Origin: Neoscytalidium dimidiatum
Taxonomy: Eukaryota > Ascomycota > Dothideomycetes > Botryosphaeriales > Botryosphaeriaceae
NCBI GenBank assembly: GCA_037367355.1
Contig: CM074702.1
Location: forward strand, 558,001-622,000
Length of the DNA stretch: 64,000 nucleotides
Direction of reading: 5' to 3'
The notes under the pieces were generated by a model. The model was not told the origin of the DNA. It saw only the letters and a list, made by a program, of their open reading frames with translations, and did not search any database. Position 1 is the stretch's first letter; each line of letters begins with the position of its first letter. The position numbers and the translations under genes were made by a program. Shown here piece after piece: positions 41,310-52,375 of this stretch.

Positions 41310-44300
41310 CTACTCCTCATCCTCTTCCTCTTCACCGGTCTGTGTCAAGTTTGTTAGATTCTTTCTCATATGCAATTAGTGATAATGATCAACTTACGTT
41401 CTCGTGGAAGTTGCGGCCATCAGTGGTCTCAGCAATGATACCAGCACGAATGACCCAGTCACCGAAGTGTTCACCCTCGTTCTTCTCGGTGGCATAGCGC
41501 TTGATCATAGGGCGAAGGATCTCAAGGATTTCATCCTCCTTGATCGACGCACGATAGAGCTTGTTCAAGCGCTGACCGTGGTAGCCACCACCGAGGTACA
41601 TGTTGTAGGCGCCATAGGCCTTGCCAACAAAGGCGATCTCAGCGAGCCAGGGACGGGCACAACCGTTCGGGCAGCCGGTCATACGCATGACGATGCTCTC
41701 CTGGCGGAGACCGTTCTCTTCGATGATCTTCTCAACCTTGTCAATCAGGACCGGCAGGTAGCGTTCGGATTCAGCCATGGCGAGACCACATGTGGGGAAG
41801 GCAACGCAGGCCGAGGAGGACAGACGGAGACCAGAGAAATGAACGTTGTCGAGCTTCCACTTCTTCAGCAGTGCTTTCATCTCGTCCAGGTCATTGTCGT
41901 GCACACCAGAAAGAATCAAGTGCTGGTTTCCAGTCAGGCGGAATTCTCCCTTGTGCGCCTTCGCCACCTCAACAAGACCAGTCTTCATCGGGAAGTCGGC
42001 GGTATCCTCGATACGGCCGTTCTCGATGAAGAGAGTGAAGTGGTTCAGGCCATTCTCATCCTTGATCCAGCCGAAAGTGTCAATGTTGCTCTCGAACTTG
42101 AAGGGACGAGGCTCCTGGAACTTCTTGCCGTTGCCCCAGTACTCCTCGACCTTGGCCTTGAAGACGTCGAGACCCATGTCGTCAATGGTGTACTTTAGAC
42201 GGGCATGCTTGCGGTTCTTGCGGTCACCATTGTCACGCTGGACCAACATGACCTTCTCGCAAGCAATGTGAACATCCTCGGTGGGGACAAAGCCAAGCAT
42301 TCTACCGGTCTGCGGGTAGGTCTTCTTGTTGTTGTGGGTGGAGCCCATACCACCGCCAGCAAGAAGGTTGAAGCCCTCTAGGTGGCCATCAGCGCCCTTG
42401 ATGGCGATGAGACCGATGTCGTGGGCGTAGACATCAGTGTCATTGTGAGGCGGGACGGCAATAGTGATCTTGAACTTCCTAGGAAGGTAAGTGGGTCCGT
42501 AGAGGGGCTCGTGATCAACAACGGCGTCTCCAGCAATCTGTGTCTTCTCATCGTCTTCCTTCAGCCAGATCTCGTGGTATGCAGTGGTTGAAGGGAGAAG
42601 GTGGTCGCTGATCTTCTTGGACACAGCATAAACTTCGCGGTGAAGAGCGCTGTGCTCCGGCAGACTGCTGCACATGACGTTACGGTTCACATCACCACAA
42701 GCAGCAATGGTCGTCATGAGGGCCCTGTTGATGGCCTGCATGGCAGGCTTGAGCTTGCTCTTAACGACACCATGAAACTGGAAGGTCTGACGAGTCGTCA
42801 ACTTCATGGTCTCGTTGCCAAGAGTGCTGGCGATCTCGTCCATCTGGATCCACTGCTTCGGTGTTGCAACACCACCGGGCAGACGACAACGGATCATGAA
42901 GGAATAAGCTGGCTCAAGACCTTGGGCCTTGCGCTCATCACGGATATCACGGTCGTCCTGCATGTAAGTACCGTGGAATTTGGTGAGCTGTTGGTCAGCA
43001 GCCGAGATCGCCAAAGTGCTAGTATCCTTGAGACCTTCCGCGATGGTGCCGCGGAGGAAGTTAGACTGAATCTTGATGTCCTCGTTGGTCAATGGCGGGG
43101 GCTCTTCAGGGAGGCCATCGACCTTGTCGACACCGAGAGCCTGCCAAAGCTTCGGCTCCCATTCGCTGTAAGCAGTCTGGAATCCATCGGGATCCTGATC
43201 ATCACCGAGGCCAACGTCGACAAGGACCTTGCCACCAAGGGTGACCAGTCGGTTGTGGAGATCCTTGGCAGGCTTGTTGTAGTAGATCCTGTCTTCCTTG
43301 CGGGGCCAATAGTGGCTGTCACCAAGACCGAAGACGGCGAAATTGACAGTTGCAAGATCAATGTCCGTAGAGTTCCTAACAGCCTCCCAGAAGTTCCTGC
43401 CATTCTGGGGGAATTCACCCTGTCCAGCGACACTGGTGATGAGGACCAGGTTCTCCTCGGCGTTGATATCCTCAAGTGGGTAGTCGTCCATAGCCATGAC
43501 CATAGTCTTCAGACCCCTTGCCTTGCCCCTATTTCCTAGACGCTTGGCCAAGTTCTCTGCGTTGCCGTTATCAGAAGCGAAAAGAATTGTAACAGGAGCG
43601 CCCTGAAGTCCCTCCAGAAGCTTGCTGTAGGCATCCTTGGCCTTTCTCTTTTGCAGTTCGCGGACTTCGGAGCCGTAGGACTGTGAAAGGTTGGCAGAGA
43701 ACTGGGGGTGCCTCTTCATCAGCTGCGACAAATAGTTATCACGACGCAGGAATTCTTGGAGCTCCTTCTTGATCCTCTCCGAGTCAAGCTTAAAGTTCTC
43801 CTCGCCCCTGTCCTCGGCCTTCGGGTCCCAACGGTAAAGGGGCCAGTAGCCAATGTCAACCGCCTTCTTGGTCTCCTGAAGCACAGTCAAAGGCGATTCA
43901 TTTTCCTTGAAGTACGGCAGGTAGGCAAGGACAACGGAAGGACCATCGAACTTGTCAGCTTCGATCATCGCCTGAAGAACCTGGGTGTAGGAGCTGTAGA
44001 CGGCGGTAGAAGCAACGTAGGCATTACCAAAGTTCATGGCGTAGAGACCAATATCCTTCTTTCTCCTGGCAGCATCAGCAGCCGCGCGCTCGGAGTAGGG
44101 AGTAGAATCGATAATGAGCATGTTGATGTTCTCGCCAGAAGCCAAAACATGGTGAACACCGGAGTTGCCCAGATCGTAGGCCCACGCATCGGAACCAATG
44201 AGCCACTGAGACTCCTTGCGAAAGAGACCCTTGGAAGAAAGGAGCTTGTTAGCGCTCTCGGAAGCGTCCGAAGTCAGCTTGGAGATAACCTCCTCCGCGA

Positions 44301-46094
44301 GAGACTCGACTTTGCTAGCATCCTCTGCACTCAGAGCCCACTGAGAAATGGCCTTCTTAGCCTCCTCCGACTTCAGCGCACCAGACTTGACGGCCTCAGT
44401 AGCTTCTGAGATGAAGCGCTTGCGGTGCTCCAATCTTGCGACCAGGGAACCGAAGCCGTACTCAGGGGTTGAGGCGACTTGCGCAGAAATACCTGCGTGC
44501 TCCGAGCCAAGTTGGTTAGCGATATAGAGACGCTCCTGGAATACCTGGTTCAGGATCTTCATGTAAGCGTTTTCAAGCTCGGGCTGCTCAAGCTTTTGCT
44601 CCGCAGCTGTTGGCTCAGGACCATCCATTCTGCCGATCTGTAGGTTCTGAATAGGCGAGTCGGAGTAAAGATTCTGGAAAACTCCTCGGAGAGCCTGGCG
44701 TACGGTTGACTCCTCAATGTATCCGAGTTGGTGGCCAACAATCAGTGGAGAAGCACCACCGGAAGTCTTGAGAGACGTAAGAAGATCCAAAAGAAGCGGG
44801 CCCCACTTGGTTGTCCTCCTCCGCACTTGCTCCAGAACGGCGATCTTCTTGATAGACTTGGGAATCACAGCAGCAAGCTGAGTGCCCAACCATGGCCTGT
44901 AAAGTCTGACAGTGATCAGACCAGGGTTCGAGTAGTCCGCACCCGCCTCGTCCAGCTCTTCCGCAAACATAGCCGTATCAGACCCAAAGATAAACGCTGC
45001 AGCCTCGGCATTGGCTGGGCCGGTGTAAGAGAAAGCCTCATACTCGCGACCGGTAGCGTCCTTAATAGTGCTCCAAATCTGGGAAACGAACTTGTAGATT
45101 TCCTCCGACGAAATCGGCTTAGCCGAGACGGACTCAACAGTGGTAGCAGACGAGACGGTGCTGTTCTTGTCACTGCTGGCGTTGCTGTCGCGCCTCGACG
45201 AGCCGCTCGCTGACGACTCACGGGTGCTGGAGCGGGCCGAAGGCTGCTCGGGAAGATGCAGACTCTCACCGAGAGCGCCGTTCGGCTGGGAGACTTGGCT
45301 ACCGGCAACAGTCACAGTGGCAACGCGGCCATCATCCGCGTACAAAGAGGTCTCTCCCGACGGGGAGCTCTGGAAAGCGCGAGCGGTGTCCACATCCAGA
45401 ACCTGTTTCACGAGGTCCCGGTTCTCGTAGGGAATCGGCTTTGCGTTGGACACAACAGCCGAGTCGAAAAAGTGGATCACACCTTTACCCGACTTGATGG
45501 CTAGCGCATGCGCCGTCAAGGCGATGTCCTGAGCCTCCTGCAGCGACTCGGACTGCAGGAAAGTGAATCCGGATTGTCTGATGGAGGTGATCTCTGAGTA
45601 ATCAGGGTATCCGGTTGGCTGCAGCGAGACATGGAGAACGACCGGGTACTGGGCCAACTTGTAGAGGTGGGGTATCGATCGGACGAGGATGGAGGAGGTA
45701 GTGGTAACGGAAACCAGCTTGCCAGAGCGAATTGGCTGGAAGACGGAAAGGAGGGGGTCGGCATTGTGCCTGACTGGCAGGATCTGTCGCGGAATCAGCG
45801 TCTGCGTGGGCAATGAGAGCTGCGGGGTTGGCGGTGCGCAGTCATACCTCTGGCAGATCCTTGGCCACAACACCGGGCGCCTTGCTGGCGCTGTAGGAGC
45901 TCAGATGCTTGGAGAACTCCGAATCATCCTTCAGCGACGGCTGGACAGAGACCACAACATCGCTGGCCAGATACGCAATCCGCGCCACTGGGTTGCAATC
46001 AGCTTGGTGTTCGTGGCGCGCGCTCGGCAGCGCGGCGGGGCAGCGGAGAAAAGCATTACGTACCAGCCTCTCCTGCGGTGGTAACGGAGCCCAT
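41310..46094 (-). CDS. met5: Assimilatory sulfite reductase (NADPH), beta (hemoprotein) subunit
   Basis: Reduces sulfite to sulfide for cysteine and methionine synthesis, taking electrons from the flavoprotein alpha subunit (Met10). Exons 46094-46064, 45987-45848, 45801-41398 and 41339-41310 give 1534 residues, about 90 more than yeast Met5. Domains in order: a pyruvate-ferredoxin-oxidoreductase-like N-terminal part (to about 780), a flavodoxin-like domain from about 793 (PVTILFASDNGNAENLAKRL; LITSVAGQGEFPQNGRNFWE; FAVFGLGDSHYW), then the two nitrite/sulfite reductase repeats (KLTTRQTFQFHGVVKSKLKP at about 1061). The siroheme/4Fe-4S cysteines are present: CVAFPTC (about 1389) and CPNGC (about 1432). 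First and last exons are tiny (31 and 30 nt); the last encodes TGEEEEDEE, an acidic tail. The 76-, 46- and 58-nt introns have GTACGT, GTATGA and GTAAGT donors. Divergent from FAD1. Confidence 0.95.
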
Positions 46095-46677
46095 GGTTGC
46101 AAGCACTGGGCTTCGAGGACGCGGAGAAACAGTGAATGGGAGAGGAGAGCGTGAAGGGGCGGCGTGGAGTTGTCGTCAAAGGGCTCAGCGGCGATTGATA
46201 TGCAGCGCGGGACAGCCACGCTCTTTGACCACTTTTTTTGAGAAGCTGGGCTTTGCTAAGGGCATATTGCCGGCAGCGCATTGGTTTAAGCAGCAATCAC
46301 ACCATCCACGCTAGCAGGCGAAACTGGGGTCGAGGGCGAGCGTGGGCCGAGAGCTCGGCGGGAACAACTGCCCGTTTCCAGCGCGGCGCGCCCATTACTC
46401 AGAAAAATTTCACGCCCCCGTGACGGGAGCGGCATGCCTCGCCGCTGCAGGGTACGGTACCGTAACCGTAGGGCTGCCGGCCAGCGCCCGCCATGACGCC
46501 GCCTGGGCCCCTGCCTGCTGCCACCCTGTCGCTCCCGAGGCCCGCTATCGCTATCCGCTCCACGAGGGGAACATCATCATTGCTGCACGGCCAAGCATCC
46601 GACCTCAGAGACGCGCCACGCCACGCTACCGCCCACGCTCGATCCTCTTCTCATGACCACTGCCGCTCCGCGCCGAA
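46095..46677. promoter_or_regulatory. Divergent promoter region MET5 / FAD1 with palindromes
   Basis: 583 bases between divergent starts. It has a 12-base perfect palindrome TACGGTACCGTA at 46453-46464 and a short inverted repeat TCACG-CCCC-CGTGA at 46410-46423, both candidate dimer-binding sites. I did not see the ATGRYRYCAT element expected for the Cys3/MetR bZIP regulator. Confidence 0.45.
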
Positions 46678-47708
46678 ATGACCGGAGTTACCAACAATGT
46701 CGTGAAGCCGCACGCCCAGGACTCGCTGATTCCTGACCCACCGCTTCCCTTTGCCGCGCTGTGCGCCCGCCTCGATGCCCGCATAACCGCCTTCCTGCGC
46801 GAGGACCGCGCTGCGGATGCCCGCCTTCGCGCAGTCCAGGAGCAGACGCGCATTGCGTTGGGCGTCATAGAGGAGGCTCTTGCCCGCTACAGGTACGTGG
46901 ACAGTTCCGCCGCCGTATCCGCCCTGCCGCTCCCCGTCAGCTACCAGTCTGAGACCTGTGTATATCCTAAGATGAACCCCACTCCAGCAGCCTCGATGAG
47001 CTCTCGCTATCGTACAACGGAGGGAAGGACTGCCTCGTCCTGCTCGTTCTGTACTTATGTGCACTACATCGCCGGAGCACATCCACCGCGACACCGCTGC
47101 CGAAGACCATCCAGACGGTCTACATCCAGTCCTCGCATCCGTTCCCGGAGGTTGAACATTTTGTCGCCGAATCAAGCCATGCCTACAGCTTGACGCTCAC
47201 CACCTACAACGCGCCTATGAAGAAAGCGTTCGAGTCGTACCTGCACGACCATCCTTCCGTGAAGGCAACATTCGTTGGCACTCGGAGGACTGATCCCCAC
47301 GGCGAGCACTTGACGCACTTCGACCCTACGGACCACGGCTGGCCGAGCTTCATGCGCATACATCCTGTCATCGATTGGCACTACGTCGAGATCTGGACTG
47401 TAGGTTTCCTTTTTCAAACTAGCTGGTATCCCCACCCTGAAAGACCTGCCAAACTGACTCCGGCGCAGTTCATTCGTCACCTCGGGATTCCGTACTGCCC
47501 ACTCTACGACCAAGGCTACACCTCACTCGGCGGTACGACCGATACCCACCCGAACCCCGCTCTCCGCATCCCTTCGCCCGAATTGGACGGCGCCGGAGAG
47601 GACCGCAAATTCAGGCCTGCTTATGAATTGGTTGAGGACTATGAAGAGCGTCTTGGCCGAGACAGAGAGAATGGCGCAAAGAAATCACCAGCAGAACCAT
47701 CCCCATGA
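46678..47708 (+). CDS. fad1: FAD synthase (FMN adenylyltransferase), Fad1 type
   Basis: Makes FAD from FMN and ATP; PAPS-reductase-like fold. Exons 46678-46892, 46991-47399 and 47469-47708 give 287 residues. Motifs: ATP-binding LSLSYNGGKDCLVLLVLYL, then VYIQSSHPFPEVEHFV, GTRRTDPHGEHLTHFDPTDH and RIHPVIDWHYVEIWTFIRHL followed by GIPYCPLYDQGYTSLGGTTD and THPNP. The second intron (47400-47468, GTAGGT donor, GCAG acceptor) is 69 nt, divisible by three and without a stop, so retention would only insert 23 residues; family alignment (EIWTFIRHLG) supports removal. The enzyme supplies FAD to flavoproteins such as the sulfite reductase partner of the divergent neighbour and the P450 reductase further right; shared control is my inference. 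Confidence 0.93.
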
Positions 47709-50513
47709 TGAGTCAGTTTCGAATCGCTCCAAATGTTAGCTTGGAGATGTCAAAATGTGCGCATACATTTACGAACCGTGGCAGAAAGTTACTATCCTAA
47801 AGAACACTGGAATCAATAAGGTCCCAGTAAGCGGAGACAAGAGGAAGGGAGAGAATTATTAAGCATAACGACTAGAGCATGTTACGCGGCGCCACACGGA
47901 GTTTGGATTTGAATAAACAGATGCACGAATCGGGTTCTTCACTACGTTGCAAATGTTTATTTGGAGAGACATTAAATAGACTCCATGAATCAGAAAACGG
48001 GCCTCGAATTCGGGGACGGCTTGAAATGTTGTCAGCCAACAACAGACACCACGTCACAAATTCTAATATGCGATCTCTTTTCTTTTTCCGGTCCCCTCTT
48101 TTCAACGCCCAAAATAATATCCATCCATAGCAACGGCAAGGCTGCGGGACATCCCGCCCGTACATATGTAACGCCACCATGCCTGCCGCCCATAATTTCT
48201 TTTCCGCGCTCCGATTCCGAGTCCTCTACCACATCTCTCCCAACCGTCGCACCCGTCTTCGCCTCGCAGGGCGCCAGCCACGAACGCCAGCGGCGTGTGT
48301 CCCCCCTCCCATCCATTCTACCTGACCAGAAACGGCCCGTCGCTTCCAGAAAGGTCGTACAAGGGCCCAATCTCTAATAAAAAGCAAAGAAACCCAGTCC
48401 CTGTAGCAACGAGAAAATGGAGCGAGCAGCAGCAGACATCCTGCATCAATTTCCCCGGAAGAAAAGAAAAAGGGAGATACCACTGACCAGCAGCTGCAGG
48501 GCGAGACGCAAAAGCAAATGTAACCATTTTTGCCACGCTTCCCTCCCCCTTCACTCCCTTTCACTTTCCCACCTTCCCAGCGCCCCGCCCGGTGCCAGAA
48601 GACCGCAAAGTGTGTTCTCGAACGCAAAAAGCAAGCTCACACCGCTCTCTTCCCGCCACAAACAAAAACCCCACCAAATCCACACCGCAAAAAGCGGAAA
48701 AGAGATGGGCACCACAATGATGTAGTCCGCAACTCGCTAATCTCAAACAAAAAACATGCATTCGAAAAAAAAAAGAAACCCACGGACGAAATCCGCAAGG
48801 CTGGTACGTTCTAACGCCATGATGATGCGACATGCGCACGGAGATGGGGAATGGCAAAGGCGAACGATCATGAGCAGCTGGGACCACATGCCATGATATT
48901 CACCTCATGCTCAAAGGTGAACATCCATTGATGAAATGCTCGCGCGGGCACTATTATTTTCTGCATAAGAAAGGGCCCAAAAAAATCAAGGGGTGACCCA
49001 AAGAGGGAGAGACCGAGAATGTCAGACAAAAATATTAATAAAAAAAAAGAAATGCAGCCGCTCCAGCTCAAGCCTCATTATCCGCCTCACCCTTCAGCCA
49101 GCCCCCGTCCGGGAAACCTTTTTTTTTGAGGGGAAGAAAGAAAGAAAGAACCTAGTAGGAATGAGAAGAAGGCGAACAGAGGGCTCAATAGAAGTTACTG
49201 CCTTTCGCCTCGCCCCACAACCCCCGCACTGTCCTTCCCAAGATAAACCAGATCCCAACCGGTAGGTAGTGCCAGGAACGAAATCATCGGCCCGTAATTT
49301 CTCTGCCGTAAACAATCCTAGGTAATCATACGTATGAGTCACTGACCGTTCAGTGTGGGGAAACCAAGTAACGAACGAAACCAAAAGGCCAAGACGCGCA
49401 GGAGAAGAAGGGAAGGAAAAATGATGATACTAATCGAGGGAATGCCGACTTCGGACCGGGGAAAAACTGCGCCATGTGGGTAAGGTTAGTGGCGCAGGGG
49501 CCATCTTTTCCTTAGTTTTGCCGCCAGCCGCTGCGTCGTCCAACAGAACAATTCTCCTTCACAAGGGTCCAGTCATATGCATGAAATGGATTGGTGGGAA
49601 TCATCAGCCCAGAAGGTGGCGAAGGGTTCAGGTGATCTTCGCGAAAAACATGATACAAAGTGGGAAGATGCCGATCAAGCATGCCGAACATGCCGATGTA
49701 CTCGTCATGCAAACGCCGATGCCACTATGTCCTCGCAAACCTCATCAGAGCATTCTGTGACATCTTGGTCGTCCAATGTGATTGATCGAGTTTCGTGTTG
49801 CACAATATCCTTGGCCGCTGACGCCTGTAATCATCGACGACCCACTTGCTGATGCGAGTATGCAATCGAGCATGCCGTAGAAGCCGGCGATTGTTCGCAC
49901 ACGTGAGACTGGCATATAGCAGATGAACGCCGATCGCATTTTCTGACACTACTTCTCAAGTAACCGGCATGCGCCTCTGATTGTGAAAGATGTAACATCA
50001 AAGCAAGCCGCCCAACTCGTCATCATCGTAGCCCGCGAGGGCAGAGTCAATCTTTTTTTGTTGCCCACCAACCGACAAAAGAAGAACAGCACCGGTAAAT
50101 AAAAGTAGAGGGCGCCACGGAAGTGGCCCGCGAAAGGGAAATGCCTAGCGTAAGAGACGAAGAAAAAAGAAGTAAGAGGAAAAAGAAAACAAAGATACAA
50201 ACCTAAGATGGGGAAAGGGCCCAACATGGCAGCGAAAATGCGGTGCCAACCGACAAAGCTCTTGTGCTTGCGACCCGATTAGAAGGCTTGCCGGAGAAGT
50301 TCCCTTTCATATGATGAACGATGCTGAAAGCATAACTCATCCGAAGCCGTGACAAACGTGCGCAGAACGGCAGTAAAGATGTCCGGCTGGCGATGATTTG
50401 CAATGGACGGAGAGACCAAAGCTTCGTGGTCCAAAGGGCTGTTGATGTACGATGTACACTCATTGACAAGACACGTTGCGCTGATGTGATGAAATGCAAG
50501 TGCTTGAGCATAG
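47709..50513. other. Long convergent intergenic region FAD1-RRM gene
   Basis: 2.8 kb between the stop codons of convergent genes. It holds A-rich and pyrimidine-rich low-complexity stretches (for example GAAA repeats at about 49133-49149 and A runs at 48768-48778 and 49041-49049). No protein or RNA gene recognised; a long 3' untranslated region of the RRM gene is plausible. Confidence 0.4.
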
Positions 50514-52375
50514 TCACTCACGGTCGCTCGGGGCGTTGCTCGAAGCAGACGAGTGGTCTCCATGAGCGATGACGGGAGTCGTTGGGCGAGGCTTCTCCTC
50601 TTCGGCCTCGACCCTGACAGAAGGCAAGTTCGCGCTGTTGGTCGTCTGCGAGAGCTGGGACGAGCGAGCCACAAGATTGCGGAAGTTCCTGTCATAGCGG
50701 GGCGGGTAGTTCTGCGAGTTAGATCCGGCCAGATAGTTCTCGAACTCGTTCGGGCATTCCTTCTGAGTCGGGGTAAGCGCACTGAGACGCTGTTGTGGAG
50801 CGATCAAGCCGCCATTCACGTTCGCGGCCCTGGACTGGAGAACTCCATACTCGAACTCAGCAGCCCTGAATTGGCGAGCAGCGGCAGTCTGCTGCTTGAG
50901 AACCTTTTGCTCCTGGGTGTCGGCGTATCTGATCTGGATGACATGGTCCTCACCGTCCGGAACAGCGACAGGAGTGTTGTTGAACTTCTTGATTACATCC
51001 TCGCAAATGTCGCGTGTCTCGAAACGAGCAAAGCCAACGCCACGGCCGTGTCCGCCGCCGTCTCGGAGGATCTTGCTGGAGCAGACCTTGTAAGGATGGA
51101 AGATTGAGGTCAGTTCTGCTTCGTTGATGTGGCGAGGAATGTTTGAGACGTAGAGATTGGTATTGGATTCGTCCGAAAATTTCTTGAGCTTGGCGTAGAA
51201 GGATTCCTGAGCAGGTCAGTATCATTCGATCATCCCCGGACAAGCAGGACAACCACACATACTCTAGCGAAGCTGACTTCGTATCCGAGGTAATGGAATC
51301 CTCGAATGCAGTTTTCGGCATCCTTGAAGTTGTAGTACTTGATGAATCCGTAGCTGCGATCGCTCTTGTCAGCGGTGGGCAAAAAACCAAAAAACCACAC
51401 GACGTACCCCTTGCACTGATTAGTCTTGACGTCGATGATGGACTTCGAGCTCTGAATGTCTCCAAAGCGCATGCCCCACTGGTGAAGCATCTCATCCGTC
51501 GTCTCGGGGAGCAGGCCACGGATGTAGACGTTCGTCTCGCCGTTCTTGTTCTCCAAGCTGCGATCAAGAGGTTTGATGGGAGAGCTGGGAGCAGGGATGG
51601 CCTTGGGGATAGGCGGGTCCTTCACAAGGAGTTCCTGAATGTCGCTCGGGATCTGGGTTAACTGAGCGGGCGCCTTGTTCATCTGAGGGACGTAGAACGG
51701 GCCCAAGTGCGACGGAGAAGGGGTCCCGCTTCCCGGGTAAATTGCGTTCGGGGAGCCATTCATGTACACACTCGGATGGTAAGTGGCATTATTTCCCGTG
51801 TATGGCGTGCCAGGCAGGTCCTGCTCTGTGGAAGAGATTGAATCACGACGAGGAGTGACAAGCGATGGCTCAGACGAGGAGACGCGGGAAGCCCAGCTGC
51901 CGGTGATGGGACTGTTGTTGTCCATGATCTGGTGACCATACTGGAAAGCAGCTTGAGGAACATAGTGGCTCATTGGAGTCTGCACACTCGGCGAGGGAAT
52001 ACCGTGGTAATTGTTGAGACCGGGGATCATCTGGTGCTGTTGATAGACCATCGCATGCTGGCTGTGCTGCATTTGCGCCTGGAGAGGGACGCCTCCAAGT
52101 TCGGCAGACGATGCTGGGACATGGGAGCCCGGCTTAGCCGAGCCGAGAGATGGGTGCATGTTCATACCGGCAAATCCCTGTGTCAGTGCAGCCAGGCTCT
52201 GGTCTCCCACGAGGCCGTGGTATTGCAACATGCCAGGGTGTCCAGCACTCAGGAACGAAGGACGCTGGGCTTGGTTCTGGTAATTGCCGTACACGGCGGC
52301 GCGGTTTCCAAAGTTCGCCGCAGGGTTGCCGAAGTTGCGCTTGCGCTGAGACTCGATGTCGGTAAGAGCAGCCAT
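50514..52375 (-). CDS. Two-RRM RNA-binding protein, RBMS/MSSP-like
   Basis: Predicted single-stranded nucleic-acid (mRNA) binding regulator. Exons 52375-51408, 51353-51263 and 51206-50514 give 583 residues. The first about 275 residues are Gln/Asn/Pro/Ser-rich and disordered. RRM1 (about 279-352) starts TNVYIRGLLPETTDEMLHQW with RNP1-like KGYGFIKYYN across the first intron; RRM2 (about 369-450) starts TNLYVSNIPRHINEAELTSI with RNP1-like GVGFARFE. The close tandem and the motif choice fit the RBMS (MSSP) group of ELAV-like proteins. The C-terminus is disordered and ends SSASSNAPSDRE. Introns are 54 and 56 nt (GTACGT, GTATGT). The stop codon is embedded in GTGAGT (donor-like at 50521), so a spliced longer C-terminus is possible. 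An upstream non-coding exon is also possible. Confidence 0.88.

Noticed and set aside
41389..41397. Apparent MET5 end at FHENVS
   Set aside because: The final codons are a GTAAGT donor; a 58-nt intron leads to a 10-codon last exon with an acidic tail.
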